From an uncultured Clostridia bacterium (GTDB taxonomy: Bacteria > Bacillota > Clostridia > Christensenellales > UBA1242), in NCBI GenBank assembly GCA_944376495.1, contig CALWCW010000046.1:1-35482 (forward strand): a stretch of DNA of 35,482 nt, read 5' to 3'. Shown one piece after another: positions 1 to 9,447 of this stretch. The translations under genes and the position numbers were made by a program. Every line of letters begins with the position of its first letter. Within the stretch, counting starts at the first letter, position 1. The notes below the pieces were generated by a model. It was not told the DNA's origin and did no database searches. It was given only the letters and a program-made list of their open reading frames with translations.

Positions 1-3000
1 ATACTAGCGCAAAAAATTATGCCTTTATTAAAACTTTAACTGGGTTCTCTAGTGTTAGTGGCGTTGTTCTCAATGTTAATAATAATATTGATGCAGGAGA
101 AGAAACAATTTATTCTGGACTTGTTCAATCGCTTAGTGGCAGTGCAGTTGTTTATGCTTCACAAGTTTTAGGTAGCATTGAAGTTGGAAGTTATATTGAA
201 AATGGAGATACAGTAACATCTAACAAAGTTGAAATATCAAGTTTTGTAGGAACTATGGAAGGAGGAAAGATTTATGATAGTTCTGCAGACGTTGAAATCC
301 TTTATCGTGCCACTGAAGGTGGTTCAACTTATGGCTTTGTTAAATTAAATGGTGATAAAATAAAATCAATAGAAAATAGTTATACTATTGGTTCAATTAC
401 AACTTATGTAGATGTAAATATGTTCGCATTTACAAATGGTGCATCTAATACAACCATAAATAATGCCTATACTGCAACTTATCTTAATTGGAATGATTAT
501 ACAAGTTCTGATAACTTGCCAGACGCAGAAACCACATTCTCTATATTTGGTTTAAGTAGTGGCAAAACTAATTACAATCTTAACAGAGTTACTTATGATA
601 GAAATGCACTCAATGTTAGAATCATAGAAAAAAGAGGTACAAGTAATACTCAAGGTGGAGCCACAGTTGATATAGTAGAAGAAGGAGTGACCATTGAAAC
701 TGAATTAGAAGCGGCAGACCCTGAAGACACAACTACTACTTCTACATTATTTAATGAATTTAATACCGAAGATGATAACAACAATCTGCCTAAAATGAAG
801 TGGTATCAAGATAGTAACTTTAATTACAACTATCCAACATTAAATTATGGTTATTTGAAAACTTCTTCTTATGCAACTATAACAAGCACTAGCACTGATG
901 GTATTAGTGGTTATGATTCTTATGTTGTTACAAATACATATACTCGTTCAGGACATAATGTTAAAAATACAAACACAAACGCATACTATATGGTTCCTAA
1001 TGCTGGCGTGTTATATATGATTTTTGAAAGTGACGAAAAAGAAGGAGGAATAGCAAATCAAAATTATGTATTATTAAATGATATTGATTTGCAATTTACA
1101 GAGTATTCAGAAGCAGAAGATAAAACTCTTTCAACTACTTTTACTGGTAATTTTGATGGTCAAGATCACACAATAGACAATTTAAAAAATGCAAGTTTGT
1201 TTAACGTAGTTGGAACTAATACAGCAGGTGCTAATACAACAGATGAACAATTAAGAGAAAATACAATTATAAGAAATTTAAGACTTACAAATGCTTCTAA
1301 TTCTGGTGGTATTTTGGCCAATACAATTTATACTGCAACTATATCTAATATTACAATTTCAGGTTCTGTGAAAGTAACGGCTACAAATAACGGAGAATAT
1401 GGTGCAGTTGCAAATCTTATTGAAGGTGGTGAAGCAAATACAATCACTAATATGGCGACAGTTGATGTAACAGGTTCAACAGATTCAGTTGACAATGTTC
1501 TTGTTGGTGGTTTATTTGGTCGAGCAAATAACGCAAGTATTCTATATTGCTCAAATTATGGACCAGTTAACGATTCAAGTGTTTCAAACACAAAAGTGAC
1601 AGCAAGTGACACATCAGAAAGTACAGAAAATAATGCTACAGAAACAACACAAGTAAAAGGTTCATTTGTTGGAGGAATTGTTGGGGCTGTTTATGGTATA
1701 AAAGAAAATACTACGGGCGAAGGTGAATCAGCTGTTACAACAATAACCGCAACAACAGATGGATATACAGAAATTACAGGAAGCTATAATGCAACATCAG
1801 TTCTTTCAAATTATGCAACAAATAGTAGTTTGTCAACCAAAACAGGCTATTTCTATGCAGGTGGTATTGTTGGCTATGCTGTAGGAGGAGTTGGAATACA
1901 AAATAGTTATAACTCTGGAATGATTAAAGCAGGAAATAAGAGTAATAATGTTGAATCTTATGCAGCAGGAATAATTGCATATGGAAATAATGCTAATATA
2001 ATTCTTTTAAATTGTTATAATGAAGGAAACATTGAAGCACTTGGCTCAAATCCAGAAACACAATTTAACTGGGGTAATGGATGGAGTCTTGAATTAGTTC
2101 AAACAAGTGAACGTAACGTTTGGGCTTATGGAATTGGTTATTTAGTTAATTACAATACAGCAGATACTCAAAATTGCAGTAATAGAGATGAAGATCTAAT
2201 CAGTAATAATGGCGCTGTAAGAAATAATGGATTTTTAATTAATTCTTGGAGTTGGGGAACATTAACAAGTAGTTTCCCAAGAAGAACAAGAACTGTAGTT
2301 GGAGAAACAGGTTGGAGTGGAGTAATCGTTTGGCAGTTTACTGGTAGAAAGATAGAAATTAAATATGGAGTAGACTATCCAAATCAAAATGAATCATATA
2401 ATGGACGTGTTTTAAAAGAAGGTGAAGATGTTTATGTATCTTCAAGAGATAGTTTTGGATTACCTAAAACGTTTGCTGTTAAAATTCAGAAATATGTTGC
2501 ATATAATTATTACACTTATCTAACTAACATATGGGGTGGTGGTCGTGGCAACTGGGTAATAGATGGAACAAAAGCAGGTAAGGTTGTAAGTACCGATTAC
2601 TGGGAATATAATTTTAGGTATGGATTAAATGGGACTAATACTAGAATTTGGGATAATAAATTAGGAATTACATATGATTATTTTAAAAATATATCTATAT
2701 CAAGTAATCAAAATATTAGAGGATCAGTTAACGAATCTACAGTAAAAGAAGGAACTCGAAGCAGCCAAACTGGAACAGTTAAAACAACAAATATTGGAGG
2801 TCAATCATATTATATTGCAGACACAAACAACCTTAATAATATTTTTAGTGCAGGACTGTTCATTTATGAAACTAATATTGAAACTACTTTACCATATCTA
2901 GGAAATGCTAATTATTATGAACTTCAAGATGTTAAATATACTAATGGGTCAACAACAGGTGATGTTAATACTTTGATTACTGGAATTAGTGAATCTAATG

Positions 3001-6000
3001 GTAATGCTGTTTTAACAGTAAGATTCTATAGTTCAACTAACCCAGAAGGAATATTAAGTTATACAGTTGTATGCAATTATAACGAAACATTAACATTTGA
3101 TGATGTAAGCAGTCTTGATTATGTTTATGTGAATGATTATTCTATAGGAATTGATGTAGATTATAACGGAGAACTATATTATCCAAATGGTTATACTTTA
3201 TTCAATGATAATATTAAAGATGAATCTGGACAAACAAAATTATATAATAATATTGTTAAACTTGCAAAAGAGGATGTTGTAGATAGTGAAACTGGTGAAA
3301 CTACTACTGAACCAGAAGAACTTGATGATAGTGCAGATAACTACATTTATCTTGTTCATGACACAACAAATGATTTATTACTTTACATTCCAAATGCTAA
3401 ATTAACAAATTCATATACAAATTTAAATATCACAGTTAATATTGAAGATGGTTTTGATATAACAAATTCAACTCAAGTAAAAGGAATCATTGAAGAAAAG
3501 TTTAGCAATAAAACTTATCAAATGGTTGGAGTTAGTCTTTCTGATCAGGGCACAAAATATGTTGAAGACGGATTTAAATTCTCTGAAAGTTCATCACAAA
3601 TTAGTGACAATATCAATGCAAGCGGGTCAGAAACAACTGATAATGTAAATATAGCATATGGCTCAAAAGTAAGTAATTTAACATCTAGTGTAAATTTAAA
3701 TGAAAACTTTAGTTATTCAGTAAATGTCCTATTAAATAACGTTCTTTCAAATGCAAATGGTGATTATACTTCTTATACTATTTCAAATGGTTCAACAAAC
3801 ATTGCTACATTTACTTTTAGCGGAACAACTTCTGCAGGTGAATGGAATGTAACAAATGCAAATACATCTATTACTATAGACGGAACAAGTTATAATTTAA
3901 CAGTTTCAAAAAATAGTAATTATTTATCACTTACAACGTCTTCTTTAAGTGCAACAAGCTTAACAAATATGGAGCAAGTTAAGAATTCTATTGTAAATAG
4001 CATTAGAAATTGGACGGTCACTGGAATAACAAATGCCACATCAGTTGCGGCGGTAACAACACAAGTGTCATCAACAAACATATTTTCGGCTTCTCATGTA
4101 TATACAATGACTTTGAATACTCAATCATCTGATATGATTATGTTGACATCTGATTTATCTTCTACTATTCTAGGGTATGATGCTTCTGCAGGCTCTTGGA
4201 CATTTGGATCAACATCATCAATTGTTATCAATGGTCATACATTCACATTGTCATTCAATAATTTAAATAGACAATTGACTTTGACAAACAACGAAGCAGT
4301 GTCATCTTTAGGTATATCGACAAGTGATATTCAAAATAGTTTCATCGGAATTATTGGAACAGATAACGAATATACCATAGATTCACCAATTGATGACCCT
4401 ATATATGAAAACGGAGTCAATTCAGATAATATAGAATATACACAGGGAAGAATTAGATTCCATTATAATAATGGTAGTGTAGAAATAATCTATACATATG
4501 ACAAAGAATGGAATAATGTGGTTAAATCAGATGGTTCAGAAGTTGAAATCGCAAATTACTTTGATGTAGTAAGTGAAGAAGATAATCAATTAAAAGTAAA
4601 AATTGATGATGAAAAGATGGGATCTGATTTAAATTCTTATTCGATAGGAAATATAACTATTTACTATGGTTCTTTAGATTTAAAATTTGCTCAATCATAT
4701 AAAACAAATATAGGTCAATTTGATAATAGTATTAAAGATAATGTGATTGGAGTTCAAGTTTATGATTCGAATAATAATTTATTAAACGAAAAACAAAGTT
4801 ATCCTTTTGGTTCACAAATACAAGAATCTTCATTAGGCTGGAGTTTTGATCAAACTATTAAGATACAAGTGAACTATTATGCAAGTTATGAACTTAGTAT
4901 TGATGATAGCGAAACTTTTGGTGTGGCTCTTGAATTTGGAGAGGATGATAATAAGAAACAAGTTCGTATTGCAGGAACTATTGCTGAAAGAGAAATCACA
5001 GAAACTAATGATGAAAATAATATTTATTTTGCACTTTCCACTGTTTCGTTTATAGTTGATGATAAATTAATAAGTTTAATGTATAGAGAAGATAATGTTG
5101 GGACCGAAGAATCTCCAATTTATCAAAAATCCTATGAGTATTCGTACAATAATAATATAATTTTCATTATAATAGAAACTTTTAGTGATAAAGAAATGAC
5201 CAACAGAACTGACATTTCTTATACTGTTATTTATGATGATAGTGGTAATATAATAGATGAAGATAAAATAGAGCCATCAGCAGATAGACCAGAAATAATT
5301 TATATAGGAGATGGTAGGGAATCTATATATACAGCTGATTTAATTGAATATAAAACTATTGAAGATGCAGTTCATGTTTTAGAAGAAGATCAAAGATATG
5401 TAATTTATATTGACCAAGGATTTAGCTTTATTTCAACAATTGATTCAGATTCTATTGAAGGAGAAGATGAAGATTATTCAAATAAAGTGTCGTATATTAA
5501 TACTATTAAATATGATTGGAATACAGTCATATTACCAGAATTAAATGTAGTTACAAATTCTTTATCAGTAGATTATAATGATAGTATTGAAATCTCAACA
5601 GAGGATAATATTGTTTGGTTGAGAGATGGAAACGATATTCAACTAATTTTAAGAGAATTGGAAGACTTATCTGAAACAAACACAACACAAATTAAAGCAA
5701 CTATAAAAGAAGAAGCGTCTAATTTTAGTAAAGAATTAGAAATTAGTCAAAATCTCTTTGAATATTATGAAGAATTGCCTATAATACTTATGAAGGACAT
5801 ATCGTTTAATACAATTACTAATTTCATTAAGAGTTCAAAAACAAATATTATTGGTAATGGTTATTATATGTCGTTCTATGGAAGTCCATTATTCTCACAA
5901 TTATCTTCAGATACTACAAATTCATTTATTAAAGATTTGAGTCTTTTAGGAGAAACTTATAACGCATCATATTTCTATAATAATACGAATACTGTTCAAA

Positions 6001-7019
6001 ATCTTAAGGTATTCAACATGAATATGTATGGCACTATATCAGGATTTGATCCTAAAATCGATTCACAAGAAACTACAACACAAACAAAATCTGCAATTAT
6101 TGATGTAAGCAATTCATCATCATTTACAATTGATAACTTAAATCTTTATATCTCAATAAATGGTTTCAATAGCTATTCTAGAGATGCATTAGCTATAACA
6201 CTTTTTAATATGTCAGGTTTGAATAATGTAAATAATTATGGTGTTATTGTCGGAGATGATGGCTATGATGCTGATAGAGAGGGAGTTACAGGAAAAAGAG
6301 GAATGGGAATTTATGCTACTTCTTCTGATGTTATAATAACAAATAATGGTATTGTAAAAGCTGGAGAAAATGGGAATGGAAATGGAGGTATGAGTGTCAA
6401 CAAGTCATTAACTACGGCGTCTGAACGTCAATATAATATTTTTAGATTAAATGCTGATTATTATTTAACTATGTATATTTATTCTAATTATGAGGGAAAA
6501 AATGGTTATGATGGGGCTTCTTATGACGATAATTCTCCAGCATATAAAGGATTTAATAAAAATTATGATATTCCTAATTCAGGAGAAAAAGGCAGAAAAG
6601 GAATTACTGGTCCACAACCATATGGTAAATTGATAGGATATGACACAGCAGGTTATCAATTTATTGGAGTCGAAAAAGATGTAATAATAACTTTTACAAT
6701 ATCAAATATAGTTTATCAAACCATGTATTCATTGGCTTTTGAAACTTTTCTTGATTGGTACTGGGACCTTACATTAGAAGAATATGAAAATTTGCCTCCA
6801 GATCAAAAACAAATTGTTACAGATCGTGTAGTAAATTGGATGAGGTCTTATTTTAGAAGTGAATATCTTAATAATGGAGACTGGCTCGATGATTTTGATA
6901 AGTATAACTTAATTAAGGGTATAGGATATAGTACTGGAGAATTAGATGAAAATTTACAAAGTATGATGCAGTCCGTATTTAAAGTGGATTTCTCTTGGCC
7001 TGATAATTCTACTAATTAG
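1..7019 (+). CDS. Giant secreted/surface protein with GLUG-type repeats (5' end outside window)
   Basis: The frame is open from base 3 to the TAG at 7017-7019, so at least 2338 residues are encoded. The ATG at 255 lies inside the continuous frame, has no ribosome binding site, and is not the true start. The visible product is rich in N, T, S, G and Y and has almost no Cys. Around 1130-1200 there is a GLUG-protein-like stretch (FDGQDHTIDNL). Further GLUG-like glycine repeats follow near 1500-1570, 1660-1700 and 1850-1930 (for example AGGIVGYAVGG). The middle is low-complexity beta-type sequence. Around 6230-6640 it becomes glycine/asparagine-rich with NNGIV-type repeats. The C-terminus is Trp/Tyr-rich and shows no LPXTG motif and no membrane anchor. 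GLUG proteins are typically extracellular and beta-helical. An adhesin or surface role is inferred; the signal peptide would lie left of the window. Confidence 0.85.
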   Translation, partial: TSAKNYAFIKTLTGFSSVSGVVLNVNNNIDAGEETIYSGLVQSLSGSAVVYASQVLGSIEVGSYIENGDTVTSNKVEISSFVGTMEGGKIYDSSADVEILYRATEGGSTYGFVKLNGDKIKSIENSYTIGSITTYVDVNMFAFTNGASNTTINNAYTATYLNWNDYTSSDNLPDAETTFSIFGLSSGKTNYNLNRVTYDRNALNVRIIEKRGTSNTQGGATVDIVEEGVTIETELEAADPEDTTTTSTLFNEFNTEDDNNNLPKMKWYQDSNFNYNYPTLNYGYLKTSSYATITSTSTDGISGYDSYVVTNTYTRSGHNVKNTNTNAYYMVPNAGVLYMIFESDEKEGGIANQNYVLLNDIDLQFTEYSEAEDKTLSTTFTGNFDGQDHTIDNLKNASLFNVVGTNTAGANTTDEQLRENTIIRNLRLTNASNSGGILANTIYTATISNITISGSVKVTATNNGEYGAVANLIEGGEANTITNMATVDVTGSTDSVDNVLVGGLFGRANNASILYCSNYGPVNDSSVSNTKVTASDTSESTENNATETTQVKGSFVGGIVGAVYGIKENTTGEGESAVTTITATTDGYTEITGSYNATSVLSNYATNSSLSTKTGYFYAGGIVGYAVGGVGIQNSYNSGMIKAGNKSNNVESYAAGIIAYGNNANIILLNCYNEGNIEALGSNPETQFNWGNGWSLELVQTSERNVWAYGIGYLVNYNTADTQNCSNRDEDLISNNGAVRNNGFLINSWSWGTLTSSFPRRTRTVVGETGWSGVIVWQFTGRKIEIKYGVDYPNQNESYNGRVLKEGEDVYVSSRDSFGLPKTFAVKIQKYVAYNYYTYLTNIWGGGRGNWVIDGTKAGKVVSTDYWEYNFRYGLNGTNTRIWDNKLGITYDYFKNISISSNQNIRGSVNESTVKEGTRSSQTGTVKTTNIGGQSYYIADTNNLNNIFSAGLFIYETNIETTLPYLGNANYYELQDVKYTNGSTTGDVNTLITGISESNGNAVLTVRFYSSTNPEGILSYTVVCNYNETLTFDDVSSLDYVYVNDYSIGIDVDYNGELYYPNGYTLFNDNIKDESGQTKLYNNIVKLAKEDVVDSETGETTTEPEELDDSADNYIYLVHDTTNDLLLYIPNAKLTNSYTNLNITVNIEDGFDITNSTQVKGIIEEKFSNKTYQMVGVSLSDQGTKYVEDGFKFSESSSQISDNINASGSETTDNVNIAYGSKVSNLTSSVNLNENFSYSVNVLLNNVLSNANGDYTSYTISNGSTNIATFTFSGTTSAGEWNVTNANTSITIDGTSYNLTVSKNSNYLSLTTSSLSATSLTNMEQVKNSIVNSIRNWTVTGITNATSVAAVTTQVSSTNIFSASHVYTMTLNTQSSDMIMLTSDLSSTILGYDASAGSWTFGSTSSIVINGHTFTLSFNNLNRQLTLTNNEAVSSLGISTSDIQNSFIGIIGTDNEYTIDSPIDDPIYENGVNSDNIEYTQGRIRFHYNNGSVEIIYTYDKEWNNVVKSDGSEVEIANYFDVVSEEDNQLKVKIDDEKMGSDLNSYSIGNITIYYGSLDLKFAQSYKTNIGQFDNSIKDNVIGVQVYDSNNNLLNEKQSYPFGSQIQESSLGWSFDQTIKIQVNYYASYELSIDDSETFGVALEFGEDDNKKQVRIAGTIAEREITETNDENNIYFALSTVSFIVDDKLISLMYREDNVGTEESPIYQKSYEYSYNNNIIFIIIETFSDKEMTNRTDISYTVIYDDSGNIIDEDKIEPSADRPEIIYIGDGRESIYTADLIEYKTIEDAVHVLEEDQRYVIYIDQGFSFISTIDSDSIEGEDEDYSNKVSYINTIKYDWNTVILPELNVVTNSLSVDYNDSIEISTEDNIVWLRDGNDIQLILRELEDLSETNTTQIKATIKEEASNFSKELEISQNLFEYYEELPIILMKDISFNTITNFIKSSKTNIIGNGYYMSFYGSPLFSQLSSDTTNSFIKDLSLLGETYNASYFYNNTNTVQNLKVFNMNMYGTISGFDPKIDSQETTTQTKSAIIDVSNSSSFTIDNLNLYISINGFNSYSRDALAITLFNMSGLNNVNNYGVIVGDDGYDADREGVTGKRGMGIYATSSDVIITNNGIVKAGENGNGNGGMSVNKSLTTASERQYNIFRLNADYYLTMYIYSNYEGKNGYDGASYDDNSPAYKGFNKNYDIPNSGEKGRKGITGPQPYGKLIGYDTAGYQFIGVEKDVIITFTISNIVYQTMYSLAFETFLDWYWDLTLEEYENLPPDQKQIVTDRVVNWMRSYFRSEYLNNGDWLDDFDKYNLIKGIGYSTGELDENLQSMMQSVFKVDFSWPDNSTN

Positions 7020-7073
7020 TTGGACAAAGACAACTTTAAAATCTTTGAAATTATTTAATAGGAGTATAAAATT

Positions 7074-8003
7074 ATGATAAACACAAATAATTTCTTAAAC
7101 AAAACTTTAAAAGAACTTTATATTGAATCTGTTGCTAAAAAGTCGAGTTCAGTTAAAAATAAAAAGGCAGAAACTATCTCCGTTTCTGCCTCTGAATCAA
7201 CTGATTCTACAGGTTCTAAAGGTAAAAATATTAAAGTTTCCGATGATGACGATGATTCGGAACGGCACATTCATGATGGACATAGGCAAAGATTAATCTC
7301 AACTGCTACTGTTGCAGGTCTTGATAGTCTTAGTGACGTTCAAGCAGTTGAGTGTCTTCTTTTTCTCGTTTTCCCAAGAGGTGATGTCAACCCTCTTGCT
7401 CATCGTCTTTTAAAGCGTTTTGATAATTTTACTAATATCTTGGAAGCTTCGGTTGAAGATTTAATGGAAGTTAAAGGTATTAATAAAATGTCTGCTATGA
7501 AAATTCATCTATTTTTAGAGTTCTTTAATTTCTATTCATTTGAAAAAATTAAGAATAAAAATAATATCAAAACTATAGGCGAATTTTATGATTATCTTGA
7601 ACAACTCTTAAGATATAAATCTGAAGAAGAAATGTATCTGTTTGGAGTTAGTCCAAATGGTGAAATCGTAAAAGGGCGAAGGTTTGCTAAAGGTAATTCA
7701 AATTTGGTTGGAATTGATTTGCATGATATTTCACTTTATATTTCTTCTAATAAAGTTAAAGCTGTCTTTTTGGTTCATAATCATCCTGATGGCACCGCCA
7801 TTGCTTCTAAACTTGACATTTCTTCTTATGAAGATTTGCAGAAAAAATTTGATTTTGCAGGCTGTAAATTGCTTGATTCTTTAATTGTTGGCAAAGATGG
7901 TATTTATAGTTCTGAAAAAAGATTAATGCAAAGAGTTTTTGGTGAAGGACTTGAGTATATGCAGTCTATTATAAAAGAAATTAAAACTAAAATTCCTCTA
8001 TAG
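7074..8003 (+). CDS. radC: RadC-family JAB-domain protein
   Basis: This is a 309-residue protein with GGAG about 9 nt before its ATG. The RadC layout is complete. An N-terminal helical part with a helix-hairpin-helix-like segment (about 133-147, VKGINKMSAMKIHL) is followed by the JAB/MPN domain. Its JAMM metal motif reads HNHPDG then D, with H235, H237 and D248 at the family spacing. RadC homologues are annotated as DNA repair proteins, but their biochemical role is uncertain. The first 65 residues are an unusual extension: a Ser/Lys-rich linker and a run of Asp (57-61) before the conserved HDGHRQRL start of the family. The gene begins 54 bp after the giant surface gene with no clear terminator between them, so read-through is possible. 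Confidence 0.88.
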   Translation: MINTNNFLNKTLKELYIESVAKKSSSVKNKKAETISVSASESTDSTGSKGKNIKVSDDDDDSERHIHDGHRQRLISTATVAGLDSLSDVQAVECLLFLVFPRGDVNPLAHRLLKRFDNFTNILEASVEDLMEVKGINKMSAMKIHLFLEFFNFYSFEKIKNKNNIKTIGEFYDYLEQLLRYKSEEEMYLFGVSPNGEIVKGRRFAKGNSNLVGIDLHDISLYISSNKVKAVFLVHNHPDGTAIASKLDISSYEDLQKKFDFAGCKLLDSLIVGKDGIYSSEKRLMQRVFGEGLEYMQSIIKEIKTKIPL

Positions 8004-8034
8004 TTGAGTTATAACATCCTATTTAAATTAAAAA

Positions 8035-8087
8035 AACATATTGATTTTACATTTTATTAGAATTTGTAAACAATATGTTCTTTTTTT
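8035..8087. terminator. Bidirectional terminator between radC and the convergent small membrane gene
   Basis: AACATATTG (8035-8043) pairs with CAATATGTT (8071-8079). TTTAC/GTAAA extends the stem inward after a small bulge. Seven T follow at 8081-8087, and a run of A lies before the stem on the other side, so it can work for both convergent genes. Confidence 0.75.
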
Positions 8088-8088
8088 A

Positions 8089-8496
8089 CTAAAAAAATAA
8101 AATATAAGCGCAAAGAGTCCCGAGAAAACTTGCAATAAAAGATATAATGAAAATTATTAAAAACTTAACCCAAGAAAGAGAGGACTTTGAGTTCTCTTTT
8201 TTTTGTTCGGCTTCATGTTCTAACACTTCATTTCCAAACGGCAACACACATAGACAATAAATGCCATCATCATCATATTTAATAGAAATAAACTCTTGTC
8301 TTTCTAAATAAATTAAAATATTATCTAGTCCTTCAGTGTCTAGTTTATATTTATTGGGCAACATAGAAATAATGTCCCTTCCATCGACTATATTATAAGC
8401 ACCATTAGGACATTCTTTTATTAATATTTTAAGAACAAGTTTTGACTTAATATCTAACATTAATTTATTTTTTGCTATTGAATTGTCTTTATACAT
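8089..8496 (-). CDS. Small winged-helix-like protein with C-terminal membrane anchor (paralogue 1)
   Basis: This 135-residue product has a charged, globular N-terminal 95 residues and one hydrophobic helix at the extreme C-terminus (about 109-135), with the linker rich in K/E/S. It would be tail-anchored with the N-terminus in the cytoplasm. It aligns with the divergent 119-residue protein at 8641: both begin with a K-KLVLK-L block, then a helix ending in LxxQ-(F/Y)I, then a G-(I/Y)Y-C-CV strand. The pattern suggests a winged-helix fold, but I cannot assign a family. No convincing Shine-Dalgarno sequence precedes the ATG; another in-frame ATG lies 12 codons in. It may be a membrane-tethered regulator, which is inference only. 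Confidence 0.7.
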   Translation of the reverse strand: MYKDNSIAKNKLMLDIKSKLVLKILIKECPNGAYNIVDGRDIISMLPNKYKLDTEGLDNILIYLERQEFISIKYDDDGIYCLCVLPFGNEVLEHEAEQKKENSKSSLSWVKFLIIFIISFIASFLGTLCAYILFF

Positions 8497-8548
8497 TTAA
8501 AAATTGATATTTAGGGCATAATAAATAAGAAAACATAATAATAAACAT

Positions 8549-8571
8549 TGTTATTGTGAATAACAGTTATT
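8549..8571. promoter_or_regulatory. Overlapping palindromes in the divergent intergenic region
   Basis: Three half-sites lie in a row. TGTTATT (8549-8555) and AATAACA (8559-8565) form a perfect 7-bp inverted repeat with a GTG spacer. AATAAC (8559-8564) and GTTATT (8566-8571) form a second one around a single A. TATAAT follows at 8575-8580, upstream of the rightward gene. This looks like an operator placed beside a -10 element; the link to the flanking winged-helix-like proteins is inferred. Confidence 0.45.
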
Positions 8572-8640
8572 AATTATAATAGGTAAATTTAAAATATTAC
8601 TTTCAAACCAAACAATAATTATATATAAAAAGGATAAATT

Positions 8641-9000
8641 ATGCCCGATAGAAAGGAAAAATTGGTTTTAAAATATCTTTGTAAGGTGTGTTCAGGTAAA
8701 AAGACACAGCTTATTTCTCCGCATCAAATTGCTAAAGAAGTGAGCAACAAAATTGTTTTATCTATTAGCGAGATTGATGAAATAATGGCAAGTTTATCTT
8801 TACAAAATTATATAGACTTCGTAGTTTCTGATAGTAAAAATGGTTATTATTATTGTGTTAAATTAAAAAAGAAAGGTCAAACATATCTTGCAGATGATAA
8901 AAAACAAAAAAAAGCTATGCTTATGCTAGTGCTTCGTAGTATGTTTTTGGCAACAGTCAGTTTTGTTTTTGGACTTATTTTAAAAGCAATATTTAAATAG
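8641..9000 (+). CDS. Small winged-helix-like protein with C-terminal membrane anchor (paralogue 2)
   Basis: This 119-residue product has AAAAAGGA 6 nt upstream of its ATG. The N-terminal 80 residues look like a small helical/winged domain (LVLKYLCKVC, then a candidate recognition region PHQIAKEVS, then the SEIDEIMASLSLQNYI helix and a YYYCVKL strand). A Lys-rich linker (about 87-91) leads to one C-terminal membrane helix (about 93-116). It is clearly a diverged paralogue of the 135-residue protein encoded head-to-head with it at 8089-8496. Function is unknown; a membrane-attached regulator or sensor is a guess from the topology. Confidence 0.75.
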   Translation: MPDRKEKLVLKYLCKVCSGKKTQLISPHQIAKEVSNKIVLSISEIDEIMASLSLQNYIDFVVSDSKNGYYYCVKLKKKGQTYLADDKKQKKAMLMLVLRSMFLATVSFVFGLILKAIFK

Positions 9001-9022
9001 TTTTTATTTTGATGTAAATGTG

Positions 9023-9308
9023 TTATAATCTATGTGATGATAAAATTTTATTAAAATAAAATTTTATAAATTCTAACGAATTTAAATGCTGCACATTTCA
9101 TCACATAGATTGTAAAATCATCAGACTCACTCAAATACAACTTTGTTGTGCTTGGTTCGTCTTCAGATATTATAATCAATGAAAAAATTTTATTAAAATA
9201 AAATTTTATAATTCTAACGAATTTAAATGCTACGCATTTTATCACAAAGATTGTAAAATCATCAGTCTTACTCAAATACAACTTTGTTGCTTATTTGTCT
9301 TTAGATAT
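9023..9308. repeat. Tandem pair of about 140-bp structured repeats
   Basis: Copy 1 (about 9023-9169) and copy 2 (about 9170-9308) share TTATAATC at their left ends, the AT-rich palindrome, the segment TTCTAACGAATTTAAATGCT, the block GATTGTAAAATCATCAG, and CTCAAATACAACTTTGTTG. They differ by scattered substitutions and small indels (offset 142-147 bp). Copy 1 folds as an intact cloverleaf; copy 2 has lost the middle of its left outer arm. The repeat lies between the 119-residue membrane protein gene and uvrB. A minus-strand open frame of 76 codons across it is only a by-product of the repeat. Confidence 0.85.
9027..9111 (+). repeat. Cloverleaf element C (intact copy)
   Basis: The outer stem AATCTATGTGATGA (9027-9040) pairs perfectly over 14 bp with 9098-9111. 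Inside it three hairpins follow without a gap. Arm 1 is 9041-9066, TAAAATTTTA on both sides with a 6-nt loop. Arm 2 is 9067-9084, TAAATTC/GAATTTA with loop TAAC. Arm 3 is 9085-9097, AATG/CATT around CTGCA. No base is left unpaired at the junction. The neighbouring copy has AATGCTACGCATT in arm 3, which pairs one base further. Confidence 0.7.
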
Positions 9309-9447
9309 ATAAATTTACAAAAAATTAGCATTTTTTGATAAAAATTTTAAATAATTTTGTTGAAAATATAAAATTAATAAAATATTTAAAAAATATTTTA
9401 TTATTAAATTATTTATTTTTAATTATAATAAAAAATAGGAGAAATTT

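Noticed and set aside
255..257. ATG as the start of the giant surface protein
   Set aside because: The same frame is open from base 3 with similar protein sequence and no ribosome binding site precedes this ATG.
9027..9111. tRNA gene, because of the cloverleaf fold
   Set aside because: Arm sizes, gap-free junction, absence of T-loop GTTC and of a plausible anticodon loop rule it out; the same holds for 11424-11508 and 35170-35255.
9051..9281. Minus-strand open frame of 76 codons over the tandem repeat
   Set aside because: Its two halves are the two repeat copies translated; there is no ribosome binding site, and both cloverleafs explain the conservation better.
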